From positions 11,160,001-11,224,000 of the forward strand of contig OX291544.1 of the NCBI GenBank assembly GCA_946406115.1: DNA of 64,000 bases. The letters run 5' to 3'. Each line of letters begins with the position of its first letter. Within the stretch, counting starts at the first letter, position 1. Below the pieces are notes generated by a model. It had not been told where the DNA came from, did no database searches, and saw nothing but the letters and a program-made list of their open reading frames with translations. The DNA is from Apoda limacodes. Taxonomy: Eukaryota; Arthropoda; Insecta; Lepidoptera; Limacodidae. Positions 33,519-44,752 of this stretch are shown here, one piece after another. The translations under genes and the position numbers were made by a program.

Positions 33519-35469
33519 CACTGTGGAATAAAGGTCTTATATGCTGGGGGAGGGGGAGGACATAATAAAATAACGAGCACTTAAGAGGGCCCCAACGCAC
33601 ATATACCTTTGCTATGCGGGTGTGTAGCGGGAGTCGACAATGTTAGTTTCAGATAGAGCTCGTTTTCCAGTGGCGTAAAAATATTATAGATAGGCCCACA
33701 ACTTAGCGTAAAGGGGGGGAAATATTTGATTACAGTTACATCACATGCGATATAAAAATTAAATTACAGTAATTTTCTAGCTATGTAGTTATTTAACATG
33801 TCATGGAATAAATTATGCTCTCGCTAACTTGTTGATAACGAGTTATGAATTAAAAATAGAAAACGGGAAATTCGGCTGTAATTTTCTTAAAGAAAAAAAA
33901 AATTTGGTTTGGACAGAAACCGCGCAACCAAATGCAGTAATCTGCTAGTCAAAGAATGTAGAAGGCCATGTTATTTTCGGTTTGGAACTTGCCATAGGAC
34001 AGCGAAATCGATTTTAAACCCAAGCAGAAACCTGTACATTAAAGTAGGGTGCAGCCTAAATGTATCATTTTACTATTGAAGAGTTAGAGTGAGCTATTTT
34101 ATGATTAGGGAATGCATTGAAAGGCGGGATAGCGAGCATTTGGAATGTTAATGCAGAAGTGAGGTCATAAGGTCACTAAGATATTAGCTAAAGTAGGCCT
34201 CATCCATCTCAGTACTTTAATTTTATACTAAGTAGCGCTGACTTAGTAAGTTGGGGTCATCCCCATAGGCCATTTAGACATATCAGTATATATGTGTAAT
34301 TATCGGTTTATAAGTTTAGTTAAAGGGGTATTCCAAAGTACGAACATCTAATTACTGTTTCACTTGACGGTGACGTCTGTTAAGCCCTTAGACCAGGTGA
34401 ACTTCCTCCAACGGGAAGATTCATGTCTGGTAGAAGGTAACCTTAACAAAGTAAACAGTAGATGTTAAAACGACTAAATGTACTTTGTAAGTTGTTAGTT
34501 TAGGGATACGATATGGTGAAAGAAAATTATATCAAATAATATAAACGGGGGGAGAAAAGGGTGTGCGCTCGAGCGGGGATTTGAACTCGGAGTTTCCCGG
34601 GGTTTTGGCGCGAGCGTGAGGTGTTTGGCCGACGGAGCTGTCTGGGGTGATTCTGTGCGATCGAATGTAGACGTTAGGTTTAGGTCATCTTTTATAGATT
34701 CGTTGCTACCGTTCACGGGCTATTAGATTCAGATTTTTGGATACTTTTGGATCATGGTTTTGTTTGCCTAATTATATTGATTGTCGATAAATATTTTATT
34801 ACTAGGCGGACCAGTAATGTGAAAGGGTTTAACCTATTGTGATATTATTTATGAAGGTAATAAATTGGAAGTGTGATACTGAAATGTAAACGGGAAGTGT
34901 ACTTATGTATATATATATATATATATACAAATCGGATTAGGAAATTTAGTGTACTTAAAGGTAAGATAGGACAATGGCAGGTATTAGGTGGTGTTCAGGT
35001 CGGGTATGCCTGGTAGCGTGTTCCTTTTGAACTAAATAGGTTATTGTTAATAGGTATTATCTGTTTAAAGGGTTCTGTCGAGTAGGCGATATGTAGCAAT
35101 TGAGAAATGGGGTTGATGTCTGAGTAAAAACATTGACGTAGGTCAGGGACCGGTTTTGTTAGGGTAGTCATGTTAAGGGCGGTTAGAAATGAAATGTACA
35201 TTACGAGAGGGGAGGGTACCACAGTATAAATCGCTAAGTTGTTAGGGGAGGAGTCAACATAATAAATGTTTATTAAACTGCATTAACGTTTATTCAGAAT
35301 TAGGATTCGCATGAAATATAAATATATATATAAATTAGGTTCAGCGTAAGGTGAAAAGTGAGCTAGAACGTGGATAGATACTATTATCTGCTATGTAGAT
35401 GTGAAACTAAGGCAAAATTATTAAACCCAGCCGAGTAGGACAAGGTTATTATTTAGGTTGGTATGAATC

Positions 35470-36000
35470 GTGAATTGAAATGATTTTGGATTTTTATACA
35501 TGGCTAGTGTAACCCCTGTGATTTTTGCCGTGTGAGTTGCAGGGGGTCGTAATGTTTCGACAGGTACGATCCCTGAGTGACCGCGGGCGGTGCATGTCTA
35601 TGTGTGTGTATACATATTAGTATGCATACATGTGTATATGTGTCGAAGTTGAGGTCGGGCCCTGCCTTAATGGTGGGAGAGTCAGGTCCTTAACTGAAAG
35701 AGCGAAAAGGGTTATGCTGAGGGTGTGTTTAAATCGTCGCGGGTAAAGATTGTAATTTGTTAGGGCCTGAACTGAAATGATTTGGATTTTTTATACATGG
35801 CTAGTGTAACCCCTGTGATTTTTGCCGTGTGAGTTGCAGGGGGTCGTAATGTTTCGACAGGTACGATCCCTGAGTGACCGCGGGCGGTGCATGTCTATGT
35901 GTGTGTATACATATTAGTATGCATACATGTGTATATGTGTCGAAGTTGAGGTCGGGCCCTGCATGATGGTGGGAGAGTCAGGTCCTTAACTGAAGAAGAA
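35470..36000 (+). repeat. 297-bp tandem duplication in the leader
   Basis: Copy 1 35470-35766 and copy 2 35767-36000 (shorter). Both contain CTAGTGTAACCCCTGTGATT, CGACAGGTACGATCCCTGAG and the TGTATACATATTAGTATGCA palindrome-rich stretch. Differences are small indels in A and T runs. Confidence 0.9.
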
Positions 36001-36437
36001 AAGGGTGTTATGCTGGAGATGTGCTTAAGTCATCGGGAAAAAGATAAAAATAAAAAAGAAAAGGGGGGGGAAAGTTGTGAGTTGTTAGGATAGACAAACT
36101 TGCCTTGTGGGGTTCAGGGAGGTTTTAAGGTTCCGGCGACTGCCGTTTTGGTGGATCGCTTCCGGTGTATGGTTGGATAAGAGTGTGGAGGTATGCGTAC
36201 ATATGTATACGTCGTTAGTGGAAGTTAGGCTTAGCGTGAATGAGGGGTGGTTAGTTAAGGGGAGGAGGGGGATATGCGGAGTATGGGATTAGGCTGCTCT
36301 AGTATCAGCCTTATTACACAAGGTTCAAATTTTACAACCGGTTCTTATAGTTGCTGATAACAATTTAATATTTGCTTCTTAATATCATTAAATAAACAAC
36401 CCTCGGACGTCATTGCCCTATTCAGACTTTTGTACAT

Positions 36438-37655
36438 CATAACGAGCCTAGATTGAGTGAGGCCTTTGGTCCTTAACTAAAGCAGATCCGTCCTAGCTAT
36501 TTATTGCTAGAATGGACAAACTCCACCGTTTGCGTCCAAACATCATCGCCATATTCTAATTACTATATCTATCATAACGAGCTGAGGTTGAGTGAGGCCC
36601 TTGGTCCTTAATCGAAGCGTATACATTATAATGAGCCTAGATTGAGTGAGGCCTTTGGTCCTTAACTAAGGCAGATCCGTCCTAGCTATTTATTGCTAGA
36701 ATGAACAAACTCCACTGTTTGCGTCCAAACATCATCGCCATATTCTAATTACTATATCTATCATAACGAGCTGAGGTTGAGTGAGGCCCTTGGTCCTTAA
36801 TCGAAGCGTATACATTATAATGAGCCTAGATTGAGTGAGGCCTTTGGTCCTTAACTAAAGCAGATCCGTCCTAGCTATTTATTGCTAGAATGAACAAACT
36901 CCACCGTTTGCGTCCAAACATCATCGCCATATTCTAATTACTATATCTATCATAACGAGCTGAGGTTGAGTGAGGCCCTTGGTCCTTAATCGAAGCGTAT
37001 ACATTATAATGAGCCTAGATTGAGTGAGGCCTTTGGTCCTTAACTAAAGCAGATCCGTCCTAGCTATTTATTGCTAGAATGAACAAACTCCACCGTTTGC
37101 GTCCAAACATCATCGCCATATTCTAATTACTATATCTATCATAACGAGCTGAGGTTGAGTGAGGCCCTTGGTCCTTAATCGAAGCGTATACATTATAATG
37201 AGCCTAGATTGAGTGAGGCCTTTGGTCCTTAACTAAGGCAGATCCGTCCTAGCTGTTTATTGCTAGAACGAACAAACTCAACCGTTTGCGTCCAAACATC
37301 ATCGTCATGGTTAATTATCTATTGTGATTGAATACGGCTAACGATGAACGAACTCAACTGGTTGCTTCCCATTATCATCAAATTAACAAACTCAGTTAGT
37401 TGCTTCTGCACATCGCCGAATAGTTAAACTCAGCTGTTTATTCCTGAATGTCATTGAATGGATGAACGCAACGGTTTATTTCCGAAATGGACAAACTCAA
37501 CTGCTTGCGTTCAAATATAATCGCCATATTAAACCTATAAATATCTATCATGACGAGCCGAGGTTGAGTGAGGCCCTTGGTCCTTAATCGAAGCATATAC
37601 ATCATAATGAGCCTAGATTGAGTGAGACCCTTGGTCCTCAACCTAAGCATGTCAG
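36438..37655 (+). repeat. 189-bp tandem array in the leader
   Basis: The word GAGCCTAGATTGAGTGAGGC recurs every 189 bases from 36444 (36633 and on), about 4.7 good copies to 37308, then a diverged part to 37655. Each 189-bp unit contains two related half-motifs of about 55 bases, GAGCTGAGGTTGAGTGAGGC and GAGCCTAGATTGAGTGAGGC, each followed by a 'ttggtccttaa' segment. A short hairpin CTAGCTATTTATTGCTAG occurs once per unit. Confidence 0.92.
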
Positions 37656-38225
37656 TCAGTATCCGTCCTGATTACCGATGACAAATAGCGGACAACCTCA
37701 GTTGGCTGCTTCCAACCATCATTACCTTTTTCCCGAACTACTATATTCTTCATGTCTAACGAGTATATCTGGTGTTTCTTATTATAGAGCTGCAGGGGCT
37801 TGCTTTTGTTTCGACGGGGTGGGTTCTGGGGTGGTTGCGAGTTGAGGGTAAGGGGCTCAATAGGGGTTATTTATTTTTCTTTCTCCCCTTTGTTTTTCCC
37901 TTCCATGGGTGCTGTATCCTTTCTTGTTACCTTGATAGGTCTATAGTCTTGAGAGGACGCCATCTTCTATTATTAACCAATTCACGTGTGTTATCTCGAG
38001 AGGTCATTAAGAGGTTCCGTTCTTTATCTAAATAAGAAATTCTTGGTTTTGGCTTATTAAGAATAGTGTGTTAGGTCGTAGGCCCAGTTAGGTTGTTAAA
38101 GCCCTGTTAGGAATTAGGACAGGAGGAAATAAGTTTAGGGTCTTACCCAGACGGTCGTCTTGGTTGTTGCAGGGTTCGCGGAAGGGGCGCACGGTTATCG
38201 AGAAAATTTTTTGGAAGGGAGAATC

Positions 38226-39221
38226 ATGGGACGTCCTAGAAAACGACAAGCTAAGGGGAGCGACGATGAGAACAGCGATAGTGAGGATCTCAGAGCGACT
38301 AACGAAGGTTATAAACAGACCATTGCGGACTTAACTAAGCGAATACAAGAATTAGAGAAAAGGATAGAGGAAAGGGTCGGATTGGTTGTGGAGTCGGCAT
38401 CCCCCTCGATCAACCTTCCAGTTCCTAACCCGGAGCCAATTGTCGATCTGACCCCCCCGACGGTTAATGAGGAGGTAATAAAGTGCTGCAATCAAGTGGG
38501 CGCTATGTATAAATATGGGGGGGTGGAACGACCCAAGTTTAGCACCCCTGAGAGCTTGCATCCAGTAACGTTCCTTGAGAATTTGACGTATTACCTAAAG
38601 AGAGCACCTTTTAGGGACCATGAGATAGATGGAATTTTTGATTGCTTGGAGGGGGAGGCGAGAAATTGGGCTCGAGTGTATAAAGAGACATGGGGGTCTC
38701 TGGAGGACTTCAAAAGGGACTTCTTGGATACATATTGGGGGGAAAATGAACAAAATGCTTTGAGAAGGGACATAGTACAATCTGGTTGGGACAAGAAGGT
38801 TCATCCTACGATGCTGGGACATTTTTTACATTTAACCGGACAGGCTAAGATGTTGACATATGCCATTCCGGAGCAACAATTGGTGGGGGACATTATACGA
38901 CACTTTTCTAAGGAAGTACAGTACGCTTGGACAGTGGCAAGAGAAGAAGGGTTCGGGTTACTAAAGGCCACTAGTTTTCTGAGAAGACTAGACAACATAG
39001 ATAAGCAGAAGGGGCTTCTAGAGGGAGTGGGAGGATCCAAGGTGAGGCACATCCATGATGGTCAAGCTGGAAGTAAAGGAAACTGGAGGTACGGTCGTCC
39101 CGAAGCAAAGAAGAGCTTTACAAGATCTGGGCCCAACCGGTCGCCGGGTGCTGGAGGCCAGATGCCGCGGTTAATGGAAGTAAATTTAGAAAGGGAAGAG
39201 ACTTCCTTGGGAAACTATTAA
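38226..39221 (+). CDS. gag: Gag-like protein of the LTR element
   Basis: 331 residues from ATG 38226. The frame is open further upstream to a TTG, but 38226 is the first ATG. The N-terminus MGRPRKRQAKG resembles an AT-hook; a coiled coil follows (about 28-52, TIADLTKRIQELEKRIEE). Residues 95-260 match the retrotransposon Gag capsid fold: FLENLTYYL, LEGEARNWARVY, SLEDFKRDFLDTYW, then a segment around RRDIVQSGWDK. The tail is basic and glycine/serine-rich (271-312), but there is no CCHC zinc knuckle. Gag forms the particle that packages the element RNA. The stop TAA is at 39219-39221. Confidence 0.85.
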   Translation: MGRPRKRQAKGSDDENSDSEDLRATNEGYKQTIADLTKRIQELEKRIEERVGLVVESASPSINLPVPNPEPIVDLTPPTVNEEVIKCCNQVGAMYKYGGVERPKFSTPESLHPVTFLENLTYYLKRAPFRDHEIDGIFDCLEGEARNWARVYKETWGSLEDFKRDFLDTYWGENEQNALRRDIVQSGWDKKVHPTMLGHFLHLTGQAKMLTYAIPEQQLVGDIIRHFSKEVQYAWTVAREEGFGLLKATSFLRRLDNIDKQKGLLEGVGGSKVRHIHDGQAGSKGNWRYGRPEAKKSFTRSGPNRSPGAGGQMPRLMEVNLEREETSLGNY

Positions 39222-39297
39222 GAGCTGACGATTCGATCCCCTACTCAGCTCGTTACCCAGGGGAATTAGAGTTACGGTCCTACTTTCCTTTAAACAA

Positions 39298-42200
39298 ATG
39301 TTGGATGTAGGGTGGTTGCCTGGTTTGGGGTTAGGGAGAGGTAACGGTATACTTAGACCAATAATTTTAAAGGGGCAGGCCACGACTCAGGGTCTCGGGT
39401 TTCGTAACGATGATGTGTTGTCCGATCCAGTCGTCGGAGTGAGAGATAGGTTGTTAGATAAGGCTAATGAAGGACTAGGGCCTCTGAGTGTTAGGGTCAC
39501 ACCCGGGGTGAATTCAGTGTTCGAGGAAGAGGAGAAAGCAGTGGGATGCGAGGGGGAAGTCTTAAAATGTGAGATGAAAGTGAATATATGGGAGGAATGG
39601 GTCGATTGCCTCTTAGATACTGGTAGCGATATCACTTGTGTCAGCGAAGAATTTGTATTTAGACATAAGGACAGGACAGATATGGCGGTATTTCCGATAA
39701 GATGCTTACAGATCAGAGGGGCGGTGGGTCAACGTAGTTCGAAAATTCAAAAGGCTGTGGTGTTACCTCTAATGCTAGGGAAACATCGACTTGATTCTCC
39801 TTTCCTAATAGTCCCGAAATTAATAAGGCCGGTAATTTTAGGATTTGATTGGATGCGCCTTCATGGGGTGATACTAAAAATGGGGCCCACGAGGGTAGTA
39901 ATTACTATAACGATTGATGGAGAGGAGGTTTCGTTGGATCTGAGAAACCGAGAGATTAACTGCGTTTCGTCGGTTAGTCCTTTGGTGGGAGCTCCCGCCT
40001 TGCACCACGATAAACTCGAAGAAAACATACTTGTAGGGTTGGAGATTGGCCACGTAGGAAGGGCTCTACTTAAGGGGGTTATAGTGAAGTACAAGGATCT
40101 TTTTACGGGGGAGTTGGGACGCGCTAACTGTTATGAACATACTATTATCATGAAATCGGAGGAACCTGTGATGAAAAGATCTTATCCAGTTCCGTACGCT
40201 TATCGAGACCAGATGGGGAGGAAACTGGGACAAATGGAGAAGCAAGGGATCATCTCCCGAGCTTCCACTCCGTATTGTAGTCCACTTACTTTTAGATTCA
40301 AGTCTGATGGGGATCTACGGGTTTTGTTAGATGCTAGGGAGATAAATAAAGTTATGATAGCGGAGTCTGAAGCCCCTCCGGTTCAATTAGATGTGTTAAA
40401 CTCCTTTCATGGGGTACGTTTTATCAGCACCATTGACCTTAACAACGCCTATTTTCAAATTCCCCTGGCCGAGGGCAGTAAAAGGTACACTGGGTTCACA
40501 TTTAATGGAAAATCATATGTCTATAATGTTCTACCGCAAGGGCTGAAAACGTCGGTTGGTAGTTTTAGTCGGGCAATGGATAGGATATTGGGGCAAGAGG
40601 TTAGGACGTTTTGTGTCAATTATTTGGATGATCTGGCTATCCTTACTAGTGGTGATTTGCAGGAACACTTGGGTCACCTTGATGTCGTATTGGGTCGATT
40701 GCGCAAAGCCGGTCTAACCTGCAACTTGTCCAAATGTAGGTTTGTATGCGCGGAGGTGAAAATGTTAGGGCACATAATCGACACTGAGGGCATCCGGACT
40801 GACCCACAGAAATTGGAAGCCATTAGGGATTTCCCAGCGCCTAAGAAGATAAAACACTTAAGGGCGTTTTTAGGGCTTTGTAATTATTATCGCCGGTTTA
40901 TTCCGCGTTACAGCGAATTAATAAGGCCTTTGTGTAGGTTATTAGGAAAGGGAATACATTGGAGGTGGGATATGTCGGCTCGAGAAGCGTTCGAAGGGCT
41001 GAAGGGGGCCTTCATGAGTACGATTAGGTTACACCACCCTGATATAGGATCTCCATATATTCTGCAGGTAGACAGTTCGGGGGTAGGGGTGGCTGGGGTG
41101 CTATACCAGGGCCAGGGGGAGGATATGAAGGTTCTGGGGTATTGTAGCAGGTCGCTGAGAGGGGCGGAATTGAGGTGGACCGTTACCGAACAAGAACTAT
41201 GGGCTGTTATATATGGGATAAAGAAATTCGAGACTTACTTACGAGGCGCTAAGGTGATTATACGGACTGACCATAAAGCACTAACTTTTATGAAATCTTG
41301 TCGGCTGTTTAATAGTAGGGTTACTCGTTGGATTCTGTTTTTAGAGCAGTTTGATTATACTATGGAACACATAAAGGGGAAGGATAACCTGGTTGCCGAT
41401 GTGTTATCCAGGTACTTGCCGGAGGGTTTATCCATTCAGGAGGACAAAGTTTTAGGTCCCGAAATTAGTTATATGGGGGTAACGCTGGACCGGGAGTTGA
41501 GGAGCGATCTAACCCGTTTGTGCGAGTATCAGGCGGAGGACACTTTGTTGCGACTATTGAGAGAGCAAGTGGAAGGGCGAGGGGCCGCCACTGGTAGGCT
41601 GAAGCGAATTGGGGTTTTGAGTCGAATAATAGATGGAGTATTGTGCTTTGTGGGTTCGGGGAGAAATAGGGTGGTACCATTTTTACCTAGTGTTTTACAG
41701 GAGAGGGTGATATTGCAAGTGCATACGGAAATGGGCCACTTAGGGGCTCTGAAAACAGTAAAACTAATGCGCGACAGATATTATTGGCCGAACTTACGAA
41801 GACGCGTAAAGGAGGTGATATCGAGATGTCATATTTGCCAATTGTCTAAACCGAACAACGTGAACTTAGTCGGGAGCTGTAAATCCATTCTACCTGGGGA
41901 AATAGGAGATGTAGTAATGGCGGATTTGTACGGGCCTCTGCCCAAGGGGAAGTATGGATTAAGTTATTTACTAGTAGTACAGGATAGTTTCAGCAAATAT
42001 CTGAAGTTATTCGAACTAAGGAAGGCCACAGCTAAAGGAGTAGTTTCTAGAATTAGACTATACGGGAGGTTTATAAAACCAAAAACGATTCTGACGGACA
42101 ACGGCAGTCAATTCGTTAGTAGAGAGTGGAAGGAATCTTTAGCGGGGATGAGAATCCGACCTATCTACACCACGGTTAGGAACCCGCGGCCTAATATCAC

Positions 42201-42711
42201 GGAGAGGGTAAATCGAGAACTAGGGCGTCTGTTTAGAACTTATTGTCATAAAAATCACAAGGGGTGGGTCGACCAGGTAAGGAGGATAGAGGATTTGTAC
42301 AACAATACCCTTCACCTCAGTACCGGGTTTACCCCGAATGAGTTATTGTACGGTCGGAAGACGAGGTTGGCGATGGATGGGAAGACTAGTGAAGTGGTAA
42401 GCGAGAGTGAGTTAGAGGAAATGAGGAGGAGAGCTAGAGAGAAGTTGGTGGAAACTAGTAAAAGGCGAAATGAATATTTCGATAGAACGCACCGGTTGGT
42501 GAATTTCCAGATAGGAGATTTAGTGAAGGTGCGTCGTCACAATAAATCTAGTGCTATGCTTAAACAAATAAAAAAGTTCTCTTTACTATACGAGGGGCCT
42601 TATGTGGTTGCGGCAGTCCCCTTCCCGAATGTATATGTTCTAATGAATCCAATCAACAAGCAAATAAGAGGGAAGTTCAATGCCATACATTTGTCTAGAT
42701 ATTACAGTTAG
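39298..42711 (+). CDS. pol: Pol polyprotein of the LTR element (protease, RT, RNase H, integrase)
   Basis: 1137 residues, intact. Residues 1-36 fit a G-patch motif (GWLPGLGLGRG, then PI at 21-22, then GLGF at 32-35). Aspartic protease: LLDTGSD with D107, and VILGFDW at 179-185. Reverse transcriptase about 290-550, catalytic YLDD at 442-445. RNase H about 585-705 (VDSSG, EQE, TDHK, VADVLS). Integrase: zinc-binding H809-H814-C844-C847, catalytic D876, D934 (LTDNGSQF) and E969, then a GPY/F-type segment YEGPYVV near 1098-1104. Domain order is that of Ty3/Gypsy. The frame is +1 relative to gag and opens only at 39229, after the gag stop, so no overlap exists for classical frameshifting; ATG 39298 is the first start. 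All catalytic residues are present. Confidence 0.93.
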   Translation: MLDVGWLPGLGLGRGNGILRPIILKGQATTQGLGFRNDDVLSDPVVGVRDRLLDKANEGLGPLSVRVTPGVNSVFEEEEKAVGCEGEVLKCEMKVNIWEEWVDCLLDTGSDITCVSEEFVFRHKDRTDMAVFPIRCLQIRGAVGQRSSKIQKAVVLPLMLGKHRLDSPFLIVPKLIRPVILGFDWMRLHGVILKMGPTRVVITITIDGEEVSLDLRNREINCVSSVSPLVGAPALHHDKLEENILVGLEIGHVGRALLKGVIVKYKDLFTGELGRANCYEHTIIMKSEEPVMKRSYPVPYAYRDQMGRKLGQMEKQGIISRASTPYCSPLTFRFKSDGDLRVLLDAREINKVMIAESEAPPVQLDVLNSFHGVRFISTIDLNNAYFQIPLAEGSKRYTGFTFNGKSYVYNVLPQGLKTSVGSFSRAMDRILGQEVRTFCVNYLDDLAILTSGDLQEHLGHLDVVLGRLRKAGLTCNLSKCRFVCAEVKMLGHIIDTEGIRTDPQKLEAIRDFPAPKKIKHLRAFLGLCNYYRRFIPRYSELIRPLCRLLGKGIHWRWDMSAREAFEGLKGAFMSTIRLHHPDIGSPYILQVDSSGVGVAGVLYQGQGEDMKVLGYCSRSLRGAELRWTVTEQELWAVIYGIKKFETYLRGAKVIIRTDHKALTFMKSCRLFNSRVTRWILFLEQFDYTMEHIKGKDNLVADVLSRYLPEGLSIQEDKVLGPEISYMGVTLDRELRSDLTRLCEYQAEDTLLRLLREQVEGRGAATGRLKRIGVLSRIIDGVLCFVGSGRNRVVPFLPSVLQERVILQVHTEMGHLGALKTVKLMRDRYYWPNLRRRVKEVISRCHICQLSKPNNVNLVGSCKSILPGEIGDVVMADLYGPLPKGKYGLSYLLVVQDSFSKYLKLFELRKATAKGVVSRIRLYGRFIKPKTILTDNGSQFVSREWKESLAGMRIRPIYTTVRNPRPNITERVNRELGRLFRTYCHKNHKGWVDQVRRIEDLYNNTLHLSTGFTPNELLYGRKTRLAMDGKTSEVVSESELEEMRRRAREKLVETSKRRNEYFDRTHRLVNFQIGDLVKVRRHNKSSAMLKQIKKFSLLYEGPYVVAAVPFPNVYVLMNPINKQIRGKFNAIHLSRYYS

Positions 42712-42752
42712 TCAATGCTGTTATTCCGTTTTCCCGGGGCGACGGCTGAGAT

Positions 42753-42776
42753 GGGGGAGGGGGGGGGGGGGGGGGG
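42753..42776 (+). promoter_or_regulatory. purine (G) tract before the 3' LTR
   Basis: GGGGG-A followed by 18 G. A second, shorter purine run GGGGAGGA lies right before the 3' LTR at 42951-42958 and is the better placed polypurine tract for plus-strand priming. The large G run could be an accessory priming site or form a quadruplex. Confidence 0.45.
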
Positions 42777-44302
42777 ATTGGGAGAAAATCATTTTTTTTT
42801 GATTAACTTGTATCGTGGTCATTATTCAAAGAGGAGTGTATTAATATAAATAAACGATATCTATTGGTGACGGAGTTTCTTCTTGATACCCTGTCGAGTA
42901 TACCTTTAAGAAACAAGTCACAACTGATAAGTGTACATTTATGACTTGTTGGGGAGGATTGTAGTGGACCCAAGCCTTTAATAGAGAGTTGTAGCAATCC
43001 GGACCCCACGACACGGTGTTGATTTGCTAAATTAAGTCTTAAGAGAACAGGTAAATTAAAGAAAATGGGATTCATTAATAATAAATATAAATTAGATCAA
43101 TCACCTTCGTAATTCATACCAATCGAATACTATCGAGATCGATGAAACATTAAGTGAGTGAGTGGCCCGGATGTCCTCACCGGTCTTAGATTAATATATT
43201 TATATCTACGCCATAAGGCGTAAATCGCAGTGGGATCCTAAAATCATCAACACAAAGAAAAATAATTACTCGTTAAATACGACCGATTCGTAAAGTAGCA
43301 GATAACCAGGAGGTTAAAATATATGGAGAATATCGATCGATTATTTTCAGTTAATTGTTATAAATATCGTAGGGTGCGAGAGGGATAGTAGAGTAGGCTC
43401 CGCGCCGCTTACGACGAGCCTTCAATGTGTAAATTAATCGAAGCTGTATAATCGAGTCACAAAGAAGCGGAGAAACTAGTTCGGCAGGTAAAGAGTTTAG
43501 TAGAATCGGGTGACGATTTCGATATGATTGTTCGATTATTACTATAAAGTAACTGGCCACTAAAATGCGAAGCACGTGGGTACACGTGGAAGTAAAATAA
43601 AGAAGAAATTAACTGGCGCCACAATCCCTAGACACGCCACGTGTTCAGGCCGCGTCTATCGGGGGGGAGGGGAGAACGGTTATAAGCGATAGGCGTCAGT
43701 TGCGGCACCCTTTTCCACTGTCGTCGTACCGAGAGGCTGGCCGTGCTCGAGATTTCTGAGGAGGCGGGAAGGACAGGACGAACAAAGATTTGAAGAAATT
43801 TAATACCGACGCCGTGCACGTTTCGCCTACATCAAATATCAGTAAGTGTCTTTTGTGAGAACTGAGGCTAGCAATGTCAACTTATTATTGATGGGTTTGT
43901 ACTATGGGGCTTTGTGAGGGACTTCCTTTATACCATGGCGTAAGGACTGTGTAAGGGACCGTGTAAGATGCCACCTTGGTTAAAGTGAAGGGTTGGTTGG
44001 GGAAAATTGAAAGTGGTTGACTTTTTGGTTGGGATTCTAGTTGTAAATTTGGAGTAGAGAAGGGAAAAACCCTTGCTTATTAAAAATGCAGAGGTAGTTT
44101 GTTGACATTGTTGGCTATGTACTCTTAAAGGAAAAGAGATTGCCGATTTCTGCAGAAAATTTAGTGGAGAAAAGGGCTCCTGCCGGGATCGGCGTCTCTT
44201 AACATGATGTTGTAAATTTTGTGATACTTTGTGGGAAGAAACCCCGTAATTAGGCTCTGATCTGATTAGTTAAGAAATCGTTTAAGATTAGGGTTAAGGT
44301 CA

Positions 44303-44752
44303 GGCAACCCTTGTGTAAATCCTGTCCTGTGTATATGTATATCTTATTGATGAAAGCCCTACGCAAGTCCTAAGCATCGACTTCGCGCTTTGATCGGACT
44401 CGAGGTGACGGGGCATGCTTACATGACTTGGCAGGCAACCCTTGTGTAAATCCTGTCCTGTGTATATGTATATCTTATTGATGAAAGCCCTACGCAAGTC
44501 CTGAGCATCGACTTCGCGCTTTGATCGGACTCGAGGTGACGGGGCATGCTTACATGACTTGGCAGGCAACCCTTGTGTAAATCCTGTCCTGTGTATATGT
44601 ATATCTTATTGATGAAAGCCCTACGCAAGTCCTGAGCATCGACTTCGCGCTTTGATCGGACTCGAGGTGACGGGGCATGCTTACATGACTTGGCAGGCAA
44701 CCCTTGTGTGAATCCTGTCCTGTGTATATGTATCTTCATTGATGAAAATCCT
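44303..44752 (+). repeat. 131-bp tandem repeat in 3' LTR
   Basis: Same three copies plus partial as at 27570-28019, including the CTAAGC variant in the first copy, so the array has not changed since insertion. Confidence 0.95.

Larger units (their letters stand above)
31828..38225 (+). other. 6.4-kb non-coding leader of the LTR element
   Basis: Begins TTATGTGTTGCCG; no TGG-starting tRNA primer-binding site is visible next to the LTR. Holds a GC-rich patch with an antisense frame (32109-32459), a 22-base G tract (33497-33518), a TA microsatellite (about 34906-34927), a 297-bp duplication (35470-36000) and a 189-bp tandem array (36438-37655). No sense frame before gag is convincing. Confidence 0.7.

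Noticed and set aside
36438..37320. CRISPR-like regular array
   Set aside because: Units of 189 bp are tandem without unique spacers, within a eukaryotic retrotransposon.
38160..38225. Upstream extension of gag from TTG 38160
   Set aside because: It would need a non-ATG start; the acceptor-like TTGTTGCAG at 38164-38172 and first ATG at 38226 fit better.
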